Virus record (IMG/VR): IMGVR_UViG_3300010148_000060
Coordinates: 1 to 31,904 of that record
Direction: 5' to 3' (one strand)
Source of the DNA: a virus
Length of the DNA: 31,904 nucleotides
Position 1 is the stretch's first letter, and each line of letters begins with the position of its first letter. Both the position numbers and the translations under genes were made by a program. Positions 7,207 to 14,752 of this stretch are shown piece after piece. The notes below the pieces were generated by a model. That model saw nothing but the letters and a program-made list of their open reading frames with translations. It did not search any database and was not told the origin of the DNA.

Positions 7207-7551
7207 ATGGCAAATACATATTCATGGTCAATTAAAAAATTGGATGTATATCCTTCTAGCGAAGGGTTAGATAATGTTGTCTTTGGTATACACTGGGGAC
7301 TGGTTGCAACATCTGATCAAACATATTCTGAAAACGGCGAAGACGTTAACTATACTGATGAAATTATTGGTTTACATACTGTCAATCCACCTGATTCAAG
7401 TAATTTTACCGCCTTTGATTCTTTATCCGCTTCGGACGTAGAGGGATGGTTAGAGGCTGGTATGGATTATGAGGCGCTAAAAGCACAATTAGATTTAAAT
7501 ATAGAAAATTTAATTTCGCCTCCTGTTGTTACTAAGGAAGTGCCTTGGTAA
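7207..7551 (+). CDS. Conserved short phage protein (DUF7936-like), function unknown
   Basis: This 114-residue protein has the pattern MANTYSWSIKKLDVYPS, then NVVFGIHWGLVATSD, FTAFDSLSASDVEGW and a C-terminal EVPW. The order (N-terminal W-x-I-x-x-L-D-V-Y, H-W-x-L-x-A, F-x-x-L-T/S-x-x-x-V-x-G-W, final P-W) resembles a short family I recall from cyanophages and other marine phages near tail and capsid genes (DUF7936-like). Role is unknown. It is probably a small beta-sandwich with a C-terminal helix. Its last codons form the 5' arm of an intrinsic terminator. Confidence 0.7.
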   Translation: MANTYSWSIKKLDVYPSSEGLDNVVFGIHWGLVATSDQTYSENGEDVNYTDEIIGLHTVNPPDSSNFTAFDSLSASDVEGWLEAGMDYEALKAQLDLNIENLISPPVVTKEVPW

Positions 7552-7563
7552 TATTTTTTTTTT
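7529..7563 (+). terminator. Intrinsic terminator overlapping the gene end
   Basis: A nine-base-pair stem (TTACTAAGG at 7529-7537 with CCTTGGTAA at 7543-7551, one G-U pair) closes over the loop AAGTG and is followed by a run of ten T at 7554-7563. The stem includes the last codons and the stop of the upstream gene. The next start codon is only 20 bases beyond the T-run. Confidence 0.7.
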
Positions 7564-7582
7564 AATTTTAATATAATTTAAT

Positions 7583-7834
7583 ATGAGTAAATCAATTACA
7601 GCTGATGAGCTAAAAACATTACAAGCTATTGTAGGAGATATAAATAAAATTGAATTGCAGATTGGACAAGTAGAATCGCAAAAGCATCAGCTATTGCATT
7701 CTTTAACAGAACCACAAGAGCAACTAGCTAAATTTCAAGAAGAAATGAAAGAGGCTTACGGAGATGTGGCTATAAATATCCAAACTGGCGAATATAAAGA
7801 GGGAGCTAAAGATGAACCTAATACGGAAGATTAG
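7583..7834 (+). CDS. Small coiled-coil protein, function unknown
   Basis: This 83-residue acidic protein is almost entirely helical. A heptad-like stretch at about 10-60 (ELKTLQAIVGDINKIELQIG, then a second helix to FQEEMKEAYG) suggests a helical hairpin or coiled coil. The end (GDVAINIQTGEY, then an acidic tail) resembles short proteins in related marine phages with the ending YGxVxINIxDGxY. It lies 20 bases after a terminator and overlaps the next gene by 23 bases. It could be a small virion or chaperone-like factor. No function can be assigned. Confidence 0.7.
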   Translation: MSKSITADELKTLQAIVGDINKIELQIGQVESQKHQLLHSLTEPQEQLAKFQEEMKEAYGDVAINIQTGEYKEGAKDEPNTED

Positions 7835-8030
7835 TATTGGTAAAGATTATAAAAACGAAGCCATGCACTACTCCGTAGGGCAAGAAGTTTATGGTGGACA
7901 TATAATCTCCGATATTATAGAAAAAGAGGAAAAGTTTGTTATATTTATAGAAAAGAATAATGAAGTTTTACCCTGGAAAGATTTTAATAAAAATATGGCT
8001 ATAGCAGTTGAATATAACTTGCAGTATTAA
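7812..8030 (+). CDS. Conserved small protein, function unknown
   Basis: This 72-residue protein starts inside the end of the preceding gene, with a 23-base overlap in another frame. The opening MNLIRKISIGKDYKNEAMHY is strongly patterned and followed by VGQEVYGGHIISDI and an LPWKDF segment, which looks like a small beta-barrel or SH3-like fold. I recall similar openings in uncultured marine phages, which supports the start at 7812. The stop overlaps the next start as TAATG. Function is unknown. Confidence 0.65.
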   Translation: MNLIRKISIGKDYKNEAMHYSVGQEVYGGHIISDIIEKEEKFVIFIEKNNEVLPWKDFNKNMAIAVEYNLQY

Positions 8031-8626
8031 TGAGAAGTTTATTTCATTTTATAGTAACACCGAAAGGAAACCGCACTACAAACCAAGTTAAAGTTAACAA
8101 TAAAGAATTAGTAGTTAACACTGAATTGCAAAACCATCAATATGTAAATCGTATTGGTGTCGTTTTAAATACTCCTAAAAACGAAAAAACAAATATTAAA
8201 AAAGGTGATGAAGTAATTTTACATCACAACGTGTTTAGACGTTTTTATGATGTACGAGGAGAAGAAAAAAATAGTAAAAGCTATTTTAACGAAGAAACAT
8301 ATTTTGTTGATTCAAGCCAAATATTTTTATATAAAAGAAATAATGAATGGTATGCTCCTAAAAACTATTGTTTTGTAAAACCTATTAAATCTAATAATAT
8401 TTTCAGCACAGATTTTGAAACTCCATTAGTTGGGGTTATTAAATATTTAGATAAGTCATTAATTAATAACGGTATTAAAAAAGGTGACTTAGTAGGGTTT
8501 ACGCCTCGCAGTGAATATGAATTTATTATTGAAGACGAAAGGCTTTATAGGGTAACTACAGATTCAATTGCGATTAAATATGGATATAAAGGAAACGAAA
8601 AAGAATATAATCCGAGCTGGCTATAA
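8030..8626 (+). CDS. Tandem GroES-like putative co-chaperonin
   Basis: This 198-residue protein appears to hold two GroES-like beta-barrels. Domain 1 (about 1-104) has GVVLNTP, then NIKKGDEVILHHNVFRRFYD, and ends VDSSQIFLY. Domain 2 (about 110-186) has GVIKYL, then GIKKGDLVGFTPRSEYEF and RLYRVTTDSIAIKYG. The second closely follows the GroES C-terminal half (VK-x-GD-x-V-x-F ... E-Y/V-L-x-x-x-x-x-D-I-L-A-I). Phage co-chaperonins such as T4 gp31 replace GroES so that host GroEL can fold the capsid protein. The location just before the packaging and capsid genes fits that role. The HHNVFRRF stretch may correspond to the mobile-loop region, but this is uncertain. Confidence 0.6.
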   Translation: MRSLFHFIVTPKGNRTTNQVKVNNKELVVNTELQNHQYVNRIGVVLNTPKNEKTNIKKGDEVILHHNVFRRFYDVRGEEKNSKSYFNEETYFVDSSQIFLYKRNNEWYAPKNYCFVKPIKSNNIFSTDFETPLVGVIKYLDKSLINNGIKKGDLVGFTPRSEYEFIIEDERLYRVTTDSIAIKYGYKGNEKEYNPSWL

Positions 8627-8855
8627 AGCGGTTGACGAGCTTATTAATGTTGCAGAAGAAAAAATTATCACTAATACTGAGGATGATGTTTCTGCAGATA
8701 GGCTTAAAAATGCAGCTGCAACTAAAAAGCTTGCAATATTTGATGCGTTTGAAATATTAAATCGTATTGAAGAAGAAAAATCTGTATTGCTTAATAAGCC
8801 GAAAGAAGAAAAAAAAGAAGCTTTTAGCGGATTTGCAGAAAAAAGATCTAAGTAA
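8580..8855 (+). CDS. Helical protein before TerL, possible small terminase subunit
   Basis: This 91-residue helical protein starts from the ATG at 8580; an in-frame ATG at 8568 would add four residues. The patterned core is IIRAGYKAVDELINVAEE, then DRLKNAAATKKLAIFDAFEI and LNRIEEEK, followed by a basic tail. The protein lies immediately before the large terminase, with TAATG coupling. Small terminase subunits are typically small helical DNA-binding oligomers encoded there. No helix-turn-helix is certain, so this is a context-based candidate. It overlaps the co-chaperonin-like gene by 47 bases. An alternative is a scaffolding or packaging accessory. Confidence 0.65.
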   Translation: MDIKETKKNIIRAGYKAVDELINVAEEKIITNTEDDVSADRLKNAAATKKLAIFDAFEILNRIEEEKSVLLNKPKEEKKEAFSGFAEKRSK

Positions 8856-11065
8856 TGTATAAGCAAACTTTATTTAGGGTTATTGATCCAATTAAAATAA
8901 ATACGCTTAAACGTTATAATAAAGCGCGTAGATGGAAATATGGCTACGATAAAGAAAACGACATTGTTGTTATTAGTAAAACAGGGCAGATTGGCGAAGT
9001 GTATAGCATACAGAATTTAAAAATTGCGCTGCCTCCTATGCCTGCAAAAATTACTAAAGACAATAATAAATGGCTTAAGCGCGAATATCCTAAAGAATTA
9101 AACAGGATAAAAACAATCTTTGATTGGAAAAGCTATCCAGAAGAATTTAAGGATCAATGGGAACCATATATAGATGAAGAGTTTAAAAGGCGAGATGAAG
9201 GCCACTGGTTTTATAACAAAAACAATCCTACTTATATTACTGGCACTCATTACATGTACTTGCAGTGGAGTAAAATTGACGTTGGGGCCCCTGAATTTAG
9301 AGAAGCAAACAGATTATTCTTTATATTTTGGGAAGCATGTAAAGCCGATCCACGGTGTTATGGAATGTGCTATCTTAAAAACAGACGCTCTGGCTTTTCA
9401 TTCATGGCATCATCGGAAGCTGTTAACATGGCAACAATATCCTCCGATTCACGATTTGGTATACTGTCCAAGTCTGGGTCTGACGCTAAGAAAATGTTCA
9501 CCGACAAAGTCGTGCCAATATCCGTTAACTATCCATTCTTCTTCAAGCCAATACAAGACGGTATGGATAGACCAAAAACCGAACTGGCTTATAGGGTACC
9601 CGCATCAAAACTCACGCGTAAATCTATACAGTCAGGGCAGACGCGGGAAGAGCTACAGGGGCTCGATACGACAATCGACTGGAAGAACACGGGTGACAAC
9701 TCCTACGACGGTGAGAAGCTTAAACTCCTCGTACATGACGAATCGGGCAAATGGGAACGGCCGGACAACATACTCAACAACTGGCGAGTTACAAAGACGA
9801 CGCTAAGACTAGGTAGCCGGGTTATAGGTAAGTGTATGATGGGGTCTACAAGCAATGCTTTAGACAAAGGCGGAGAAAATTTTAAAAAACTATATTATGA
9901 CTCAGACGTCACCAAACGAAACGCCAATGGACAGACTCGCTCAGGATTATATAGTTTGTTCATACCTATGGAATGGAACTACGAGGGATTCATTGATTCT
10001 TTTGGAAACCCTGTCTTTGATACGCCACAAAAACCGATTAAAGGCCCGTATGGAGACCTTATTGAGGTCGGAGTTATAGATCATTGGAACAATGAAGTTG
10101 ATGGCTTAAAAGGTGACCAGGATGCTTTAAATGAGATGTATAGACAGTTTCCACGCACAGAGGAGCACGCGTTTAGAGATGAAACAAAAAATAGTATATT
10201 TAATTTGGTAAAAATATACGAACAAATAGATTATAACGAAGACTTAGGTTCTTCGGATATAATAACAAGAGGTAATTTTCAATGGTCAAATGGTATAAAA
10301 GATTCTAAGGTAATATTTTTGCCAGATTTAAAGGGAAGATTTTATGTAAGCTGGCTGCCAAAAGTAGAGTTACAAAATAGAATAATAATAAAAAATAGCA
10401 TTAAGTTTCCTGGTAACGAGCATGTAGGTGCCTTTGGGTGTGACTCATATGATATATCAGGAACAACTGATGGGCAGGGCTCTAAGGGGTCTTTGCATGG
10501 GCTCACTAAGTTCAGCATGGAAGACTCGCCTCCACATATGTTTTTTTTAGAATATATAGCCCGGCCTCAAACAGCCGAAATGTTTTTTGAAGACGTATTA
10601 ATGGCGTTACATTTTTATGGTATGCCAATACTTGCTGAAAACAACAAACCTAGATTATTATACTATTTAAAACGAAGGGGCTATAGAAAATTTTCTATTA
10701 ATCGACCCGATAAAATATGGAATAAATTATCTGTAGCAGAAAAAGAAATAGGCGGTATACCTAATTCAAGTGAGGATATAAGACAGGCCCATGCTGCCGC
10801 TATAGAAACATATATACAATCATATGTTGGTTATAATGAAAACGGGGGTGCTAATAATATATATTTTAACAGGACTCTAAATGATTGGGCTAAGTTCGAT
10901 ATAAATAAAAGAACAAAGTTTGATGCTGCGATTAGCTCAGGTTTGGCTATAATGGCGTGTAATAGGCACTTATATTCACCAGTATCGCAAAAAGAAAAGT
11001 CTACTGTAAACATAAATTTTGCAAAATATAAAAATAGCGGTTTAAGATCGCAAATAATACAATAA
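8855..11065 (+). CDS. terL: Terminase large subunit (packaging ATPase and nuclease)
   Basis: This 736-residue protein powers DNA translocation into the capsid and cuts the concatemer. The ATPase domain has a deviant P-loop at 175-182 (KNRRSGFS, with Phe where GK[S/T] normally has Lys), Walker B at 291-296 (LLVHDE, D295 and catalytic E296) and a coupling motif, MGSTSN, near 330. The C-terminal RNase H-like nuclease shows GCDSYD with D530, a central AENNKP segment and FDAAISSGLAI with D690, the usual three acidic sites. Length is somewhat above average, as in crAss-like phages. The central ATPase coding region has clearly higher GC and C/G-ending codons (see findings). It is coupled to the upstream gene by TAATG, and the portal follows two bases after the stop. 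Confidence 0.95.
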   Translation: MYKQTLFRVIDPIKINTLKRYNKARRWKYGYDKENDIVVISKTGQIGEVYSIQNLKIALPPMPAKITKDNNKWLKREYPKELNRIKTIFDWKSYPEEFKDQWEPYIDEEFKRRDEGHWFYNKNNPTYITGTHYMYLQWSKIDVGAPEFREANRLFFIFWEACKADPRCYGMCYLKNRRSGFSFMASSEAVNMATISSDSRFGILSKSGSDAKKMFTDKVVPISVNYPFFFKPIQDGMDRPKTELAYRVPASKLTRKSIQSGQTREELQGLDTTIDWKNTGDNSYDGEKLKLLVHDESGKWERPDNILNNWRVTKTTLRLGSRVIGKCMMGSTSNALDKGGENFKKLYYDSDVTKRNANGQTRSGLYSLFIPMEWNYEGFIDSFGNPVFDTPQKPIKGPYGDLIEVGVIDHWNNEVDGLKGDQDALNEMYRQFPRTEEHAFRDETKNSIFNLVKIYEQIDYNEDLGSSDIITRGNFQWSNGIKDSKVIFLPDLKGRFYVSWLPKVELQNRIIIKNSIKFPGNEHVGAFGCDSYDISGTTDGQGSKGSLHGLTKFSMEDSPPHMFFLEYIARPQTAEMFFEDVLMALHFYGMPILAENNKPRLLYYLKRRGYRKFSINRPDKIWNKLSVAEKEIGGIPNSSEDIRQAHAAAIETYIQSYVGYNENGGANNIYFNRTLNDWAKFDINKRTKFDAAISSGLAIMACNRHLYSPVSQKEKSTVNINFAKYKNSGLRSQIIQ
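9361..9840 (+). other. GC-rich island inside the TerL gene
   Basis: Hand counts give about 40-53% GC per 60 bases over this stretch, peaking at 53% in 9601-9720, against about 25-35% in most of the window. The frame is intact and codes for the P-loop to Walker B region of TerL. Codons switch to ACG, CTC, GAC, AAC, TGG and CGG types that are rare elsewhere here. Moderately raised GC extends on both sides (about 9241-10080). Confidence 0.75.
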
Positions 11066-11066
11066 T

Positions 11067-13490
11067 ATGGCTGAGTCAGTTGTAAAAAGTTATTTCCCAA
11101 GCCAAATCGCTAGTGATTTAGAAAAAATGAGTTCAGAGTATGGACTTAAAGTTGCTAAAGCTATAGAGCACGAATGGTTTAAAAGAGATTCCGGTACTAC
11201 TAGATTTTATAATAATCAAAATCAATATCATAAGTTAAAATTATACGCAAGAGGTGAGCAGTCAGTGCAAAAATATAAAGATGAATTATCTATTAACGGT
11301 GACTTATCTTATCTTAACTTAGACTGGAAGCCTGTGCCAATTATACCAAAGTTTGTTGATATAGTGGTTAATGGTATCGCGGAAAGATTATATGATATTA
11401 AAGCTTTTTCGCAGGATCCGTATGGCATAGAAAAAAGAACAAAATACATGGAGTCTTTATTGCGAGACATGAAGACTGTAGAATTAAACGAATTTGCTCA
11501 ACAAGAGTTTGGTGTTAATTTATATGAAAATGACCCTACAGCATTACCTACAAGTGAAGAAGAATTAGCCGTTCATATGCAGCTTTCTTATAAGCAGCAA
11601 GTTGAATTAGCAGAAGAGCAAGCTATAAATACTATATTTGAACAAAACCATTACGAGCTAATTAAAAAACGCTTTTATTATGATTTAACAGTATTAGGTA
11701 TAGCTTGTGTAAAAAACACATTTACAACATCAGAAGGTATAAAGCTGGAGTATGTTGATCCGGCTGATTTAGTTTATTCATACACAGATTCACCTTATTT
11801 TGATGATATATACTATATAGGCGAAATAAAAACTATATCTTTAAACGAGCTTAAAAAGCAGTTTCCTGAATTAACTAATGAAGATTTAGAAGAAATTACA
11901 AAGCAAGGCGTACAAAATACGGATTTTTATCATCGTACAATTACTGAAACAAATAATTTAGACGCTAATTCTGTGCAAATATTATACTTCAATTATAAAA
12001 CATTTATGAATGAAGTGTATAAAATAAAGCTTACGCCCTCAGGCGCTGAAAGAGCATTAATTAAAAATGACCAGTTTAATCCGCCTAAAGACGAAAGATC
12101 TAGATTCGAAAAAGTATCAAGATCACTTGAAGTATTATATGAAGGCGCGCTGGTACTAGGCACTAATAAACTTCTTAAATGGAGCATGGCCGAAAATATG
12201 ATGCGCCCTAAAAGTGATACAACTAGAGTAAAACTAAATTATTCATTAGTTGCTCCTAGAATGTATAAGGGTCGCATTGAAAGCTTAGTTAGCAGAATTA
12301 CAGGGTTTGCAGACATGATCCAGCTTACTCATTTAAAAATACAGCAGGTGATGGCAAGAATGGTTCCAGACGGAGTATATCTTGACGCAGATGGACTTGC
12401 TGAAATAGATTTAGGCAATGGCACAAATTACAATCCGCAGGAGGCGCTAAACATGTTTTTTCAAACCGGTTCTGTAATTGGGCGATCATTTACCTCAGAT
12501 GGCGATATGAATCCAGGTAAAGTGCCTATTCAAGAAATACAAAGCGGTAATGGTGGTGGAAAGCTACAAAGCTTAATAAGTACGTATAACTATTATTTGC
12601 AAATGATACGTGACGTGACGGGTCTTAATGAAGCGCGTGATGGCAGCATGCCAGATAAAAATACTTTAGTAGGTGTGCAAAAACTTGCTGCTGCAAATTC
12701 AAACACAGCTACACGGCATATATTACAAAGTGGATTATTTTTAACAGCAGAAACAGCAGAATGTATTTCTTTAAGAATAGCGGATGTACTTCAATATTCG
12801 CCTACAGCGAATGCTTTTATACAAAGTATTGGTGCACATAATGTAGCTACGTTAGACGAGCTTACTGAGTTACATCTTAGAGACTTTGGTATATTTATAG
12901 AATTAATGCCAGACGAAGAGGAAAAAGCAATGCTTGAAAACAATATTCAAACCGCTCTGTCAGCTGGCCTTATCGATTTAGATGATGCTATAGATATTAG
13001 AGAAATTAGGAATATGAAACTAGCTAATCAGTTATTAAAGATTAGACGTCAGAAAAAACTTGAGCGCGATCAGCAAATGCAGCAAGAAAATATTCAAGCT
13101 CAGTCACAAGCTAATGCGCAAGCACAACAAGTTGCAGCTCAAGCAGAAGTACAAAAAAGTCAGGCTTTAACATCTCAAAAAGCTGAATTAGAAAAAATAA
13201 GATCAACTCTTGAAATCCAAAAGCTTATGCAAGAAGCAGGGCTTAAAAAAGAATTAATGCAGCTTGAATTCCAAATGAACATGCAGCTAAAAGGACTAGA
13301 GGTTGATGGCCAGAAAAAATTAGCTACTGAAAAAGAAGATAGAAAAGACAAAAGAACTAAAATACAAGCGTCTCAGCAAAGTGAGCTAATTAATCAAAGA
13401 AAAAACAATTTACCGCCTAAAGTATTCGAATCTTCAGGAAATGATATACTTAGTGGTGATTTTGACTTAGGTTCTTTTGAACCTAGGTAA
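11067..13490 (+). CDS. Portal protein
   Basis: This 807-residue protein lies directly after TerL and before the scaffold and capsid genes. A crAss-type portal pattern is visible: LNLDWKPVPIIPKFVDIVVN with NGIAERLYD at about 87-115, then a long helical region with a DPADLVYS-like wing element (EYVDPADLVYSYTD at about 228-242) and the MIRDVTGLNEARDGSMP segment at about 513-529, typical of portal stem/clip regions. From about 655 to 775 the protein becomes a Gln/Lys-rich coiled coil, which could be the barrel reaching into the capsid. The portal is the dodecameric DNA channel at one capsid vertex and the docking site for TerL and the tail. A hairpin covers its last codons. Confidence 0.9.
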   Translation: MAESVVKSYFPSQIASDLEKMSSEYGLKVAKAIEHEWFKRDSGTTRFYNNQNQYHKLKLYARGEQSVQKYKDELSINGDLSYLNLDWKPVPIIPKFVDIVVNGIAERLYDIKAFSQDPYGIEKRTKYMESLLRDMKTVELNEFAQQEFGVNLYENDPTALPTSEEELAVHMQLSYKQQVELAEEQAINTIFEQNHYELIKKRFYYDLTVLGIACVKNTFTTSEGIKLEYVDPADLVYSYTDSPYFDDIYYIGEIKTISLNELKKQFPELTNEDLEEITKQGVQNTDFYHRTITETNNLDANSVQILYFNYKTFMNEVYKIKLTPSGAERALIKNDQFNPPKDERSRFEKVSRSLEVLYEGALVLGTNKLLKWSMAENMMRPKSDTTRVKLNYSLVAPRMYKGRIESLVSRITGFADMIQLTHLKIQQVMARMVPDGVYLDADGLAEIDLGNGTNYNPQEALNMFFQTGSVIGRSFTSDGDMNPGKVPIQEIQSGNGGGKLQSLISTYNYYLQMIRDVTGLNEARDGSMPDKNTLVGVQKLAAANSNTATRHILQSGLFLTAETAECISLRIADVLQYSPTANAFIQSIGAHNVATLDELTELHLRDFGIFIELMPDEEEKAMLENNIQTALSAGLIDLDDAIDIREIRNMKLANQLLKIRRQKKLERDQQMQQENIQAQSQANAQAQQVAAQAEVQKSQALTSQKAELEKIRSTLEIQKLMQEAGLKKELMQLEFQMNMQLKGLEVDGQKKLATEKEDRKDKRTKIQASQQSELINQRKNNLPPKVFESSGNDILSGDFDLGSFEPR
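13465..13488 (+). promoter_or_regulatory. Ten-base-pair hairpin at the portal gene end
   Basis: ACTTAGGTTC at 13465-13474 pairs with GAACCTAGGT at 13479-13488 (one G-U pair) around a TTTT loop. The stem covers the last codons and the first base of the stop. No T-run follows, so it is not a standard intrinsic terminator. It may be an RNA processing or stability element between the portal and scaffold genes. Confidence 0.5.
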
Positions 13491-13523
13491 TGTATAGTGT
13501 ATATAATTATATAATATTTTATC
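13491..13523 (+). promoter_or_regulatory. AT palindrome leader before the scaffold gene, possible promoter
   Basis: This 33-base gap is almost all A/T and contains a perfect 14-base palindrome, TATATAATTATATA (13500-13513), with overlapping TATAAT-like hexamers. It sits between a hairpin and the scaffold-capsid pair, where a late promoter would make sense. No clear -35 or flavobacterial -33 TTG is correctly placed, so promoter function is a guess. Confidence 0.25.
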
Positions 13524-14732
13524 ATGAGTGAAAACGTAGAAGAACAAGTTGTTCAAGAAGAACAACAGGATAAGGTTGTGTCTGCTAAAATAGACGAGCC
13601 TACACCACAAGAAGACCCTAATGTTATTAAGGTCGATTTAAGAAATTTACAACCAGAAGAAGATGCCGTTCAAGAACAAAGCGCAGATGCAGGCAATGAT
13701 ACTGTCGGAGAACCCGAAAACGCGGAAAGTAGCGAAGAAGTGGTTGAAGAAGTACGGGAGCCCGAGCAAAATGAAGAGCCCGCTACAGATGATGGGGTTG
13801 AAGAAACGGTATTAGAAGAGTTTACAGAAGAGGAAATACAAGAAGAAGCTGAAGAGCTTGCTAAAGAAGTAGAAGAAGTAATAGAAGAAGTGCAACAAAC
13901 AGGAGATCCTCTTCCTGAAAATATACAAAAAGTAGTTGACTTTATAAACGAAACTGGTGGCACATTAGAGGATTACGTTTCTTTAAATAAAGATTATTCT
14001 AATGTTGACAATATTGCTTTATTAAGAGACTACTATAAACAAACTAAGCCTCATTTAGATTCTGAAGACATTGATTTATTAATGGAAGATTTTAATTATG
14101 ATGAAGAACTAGATGATGAAAAGGCAATTAGAAAATCTAAAATTGCATTTAAAGAAGAGGTTGCAAAAGCTAAAAACCACCTAGAGTCTTTAAAAGGGCA
14201 ATATTACGAAGAAATTAAAGCAGGGTCTAAATTGACACCTGATCAACAAAAAGCGATAGATTTCTTCAATCGCTATAACAAAGAAAATGAAGAAACAACT
14301 AAAGTTGCAGAGCAGCAACATTCTATATTTGTTAATAAAACTGATAAAGTTTTCAATGATGAATTCAAAGGTTTTGAATATAAAGTCGGGGACAAAAGAT
14401 ATAGATTTAATGTTAAGCAGGCAAATGAAGTAAAAGAGGCACAATCCGATATTAATAATTTTATAAGAAGGTTTCTTGATGAAAATAATAATATGAAGGA
14501 TGCGCGAGGTTATCACAAAGCTTTATTTACCGCTATGAACACAGATAAAGTTGCTCAGCATTTTTACGAGCAGGGTCGTGCTGACGCTTTAAAAGAAAGT
14601 ATGGCAACAGCTAAGAATGTAAATATGGATCCGAGAGGGACTCATGAAAAAGTTACATCTAGCAGCGGATTTTCTGTAAAAGCAATAAGTGGCGACGATT
14701 CTTCACGATTAAGAGTAAAAATAAGAAAATAA
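13524..14732 (+). CDS. Scaffold-like acidic capsid assembly protein
   Basis: This 402-residue protein lies between portal and major capsid, the standard site for a scaffold. Residues 1-130 are extremely acidic (runs such as EEVVEEVREPEQNEEPATD) and probably disordered or coiled coil. The middle is helical (VDFINETGGTLEDYVSLNKD, then LLRDYYKQTKPHLDSEDID), and the C-terminus (about 365-402) is basic and glycine/serine-containing, ending SSRLRVKIRK. Acidic helical scaffolds with a basic C-terminal capsid-binding tail are well known, and this one fits. No maturation protease domain is visible. The capsid gene follows 20 bases later. Confidence 0.8.
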   Translation: MSENVEEQVVQEEQQDKVVSAKIDEPTPQEDPNVIKVDLRNLQPEEDAVQEQSADAGNDTVGEPENAESSEEVVEEVREPEQNEEPATDDGVEETVLEEFTEEEIQEEAEELAKEVEEVIEEVQQTGDPLPENIQKVVDFINETGGTLEDYVSLNKDYSNVDNIALLRDYYKQTKPHLDSEDIDLLMEDFNYDEELDDEKAIRKSKIAFKEEVAKAKNHLESLKGQYYEEIKAGSKLTPDQQKAIDFFNRYNKENEETTKVAEQQHSIFVNKTDKVFNDEFKGFEYKVGDKRYRFNVKQANEVKEAQSDINNFIRRFLDENNNMKDARGYHKALFTAMNTDKVAQHFYEQGRADALKESMATAKNVNMDPRGTHEKVTSSSGFSVKAISGDDSSRLRVKIRK

Positions 14733-14752
14733 CTAAATAAACTTTATAACAC

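Noticed and set aside
9174-9806. A 210-codon ORF in another frame inside terL, with a lipoprotein-like N-terminus
   Set aside because: It lies fully within the well-supported terminase gene, and its length is explained by the locally higher GC, which removes stop codons. Its codon choice and composition look random.
13670-13963. A 97-codon antisense Ser/Cys-rich ORF opposite the scaffold gene
   Set aside because: It is the complement of glutamate-rich GAA/GAG codons, giving runs of serine; an artefact of the acidic linker.
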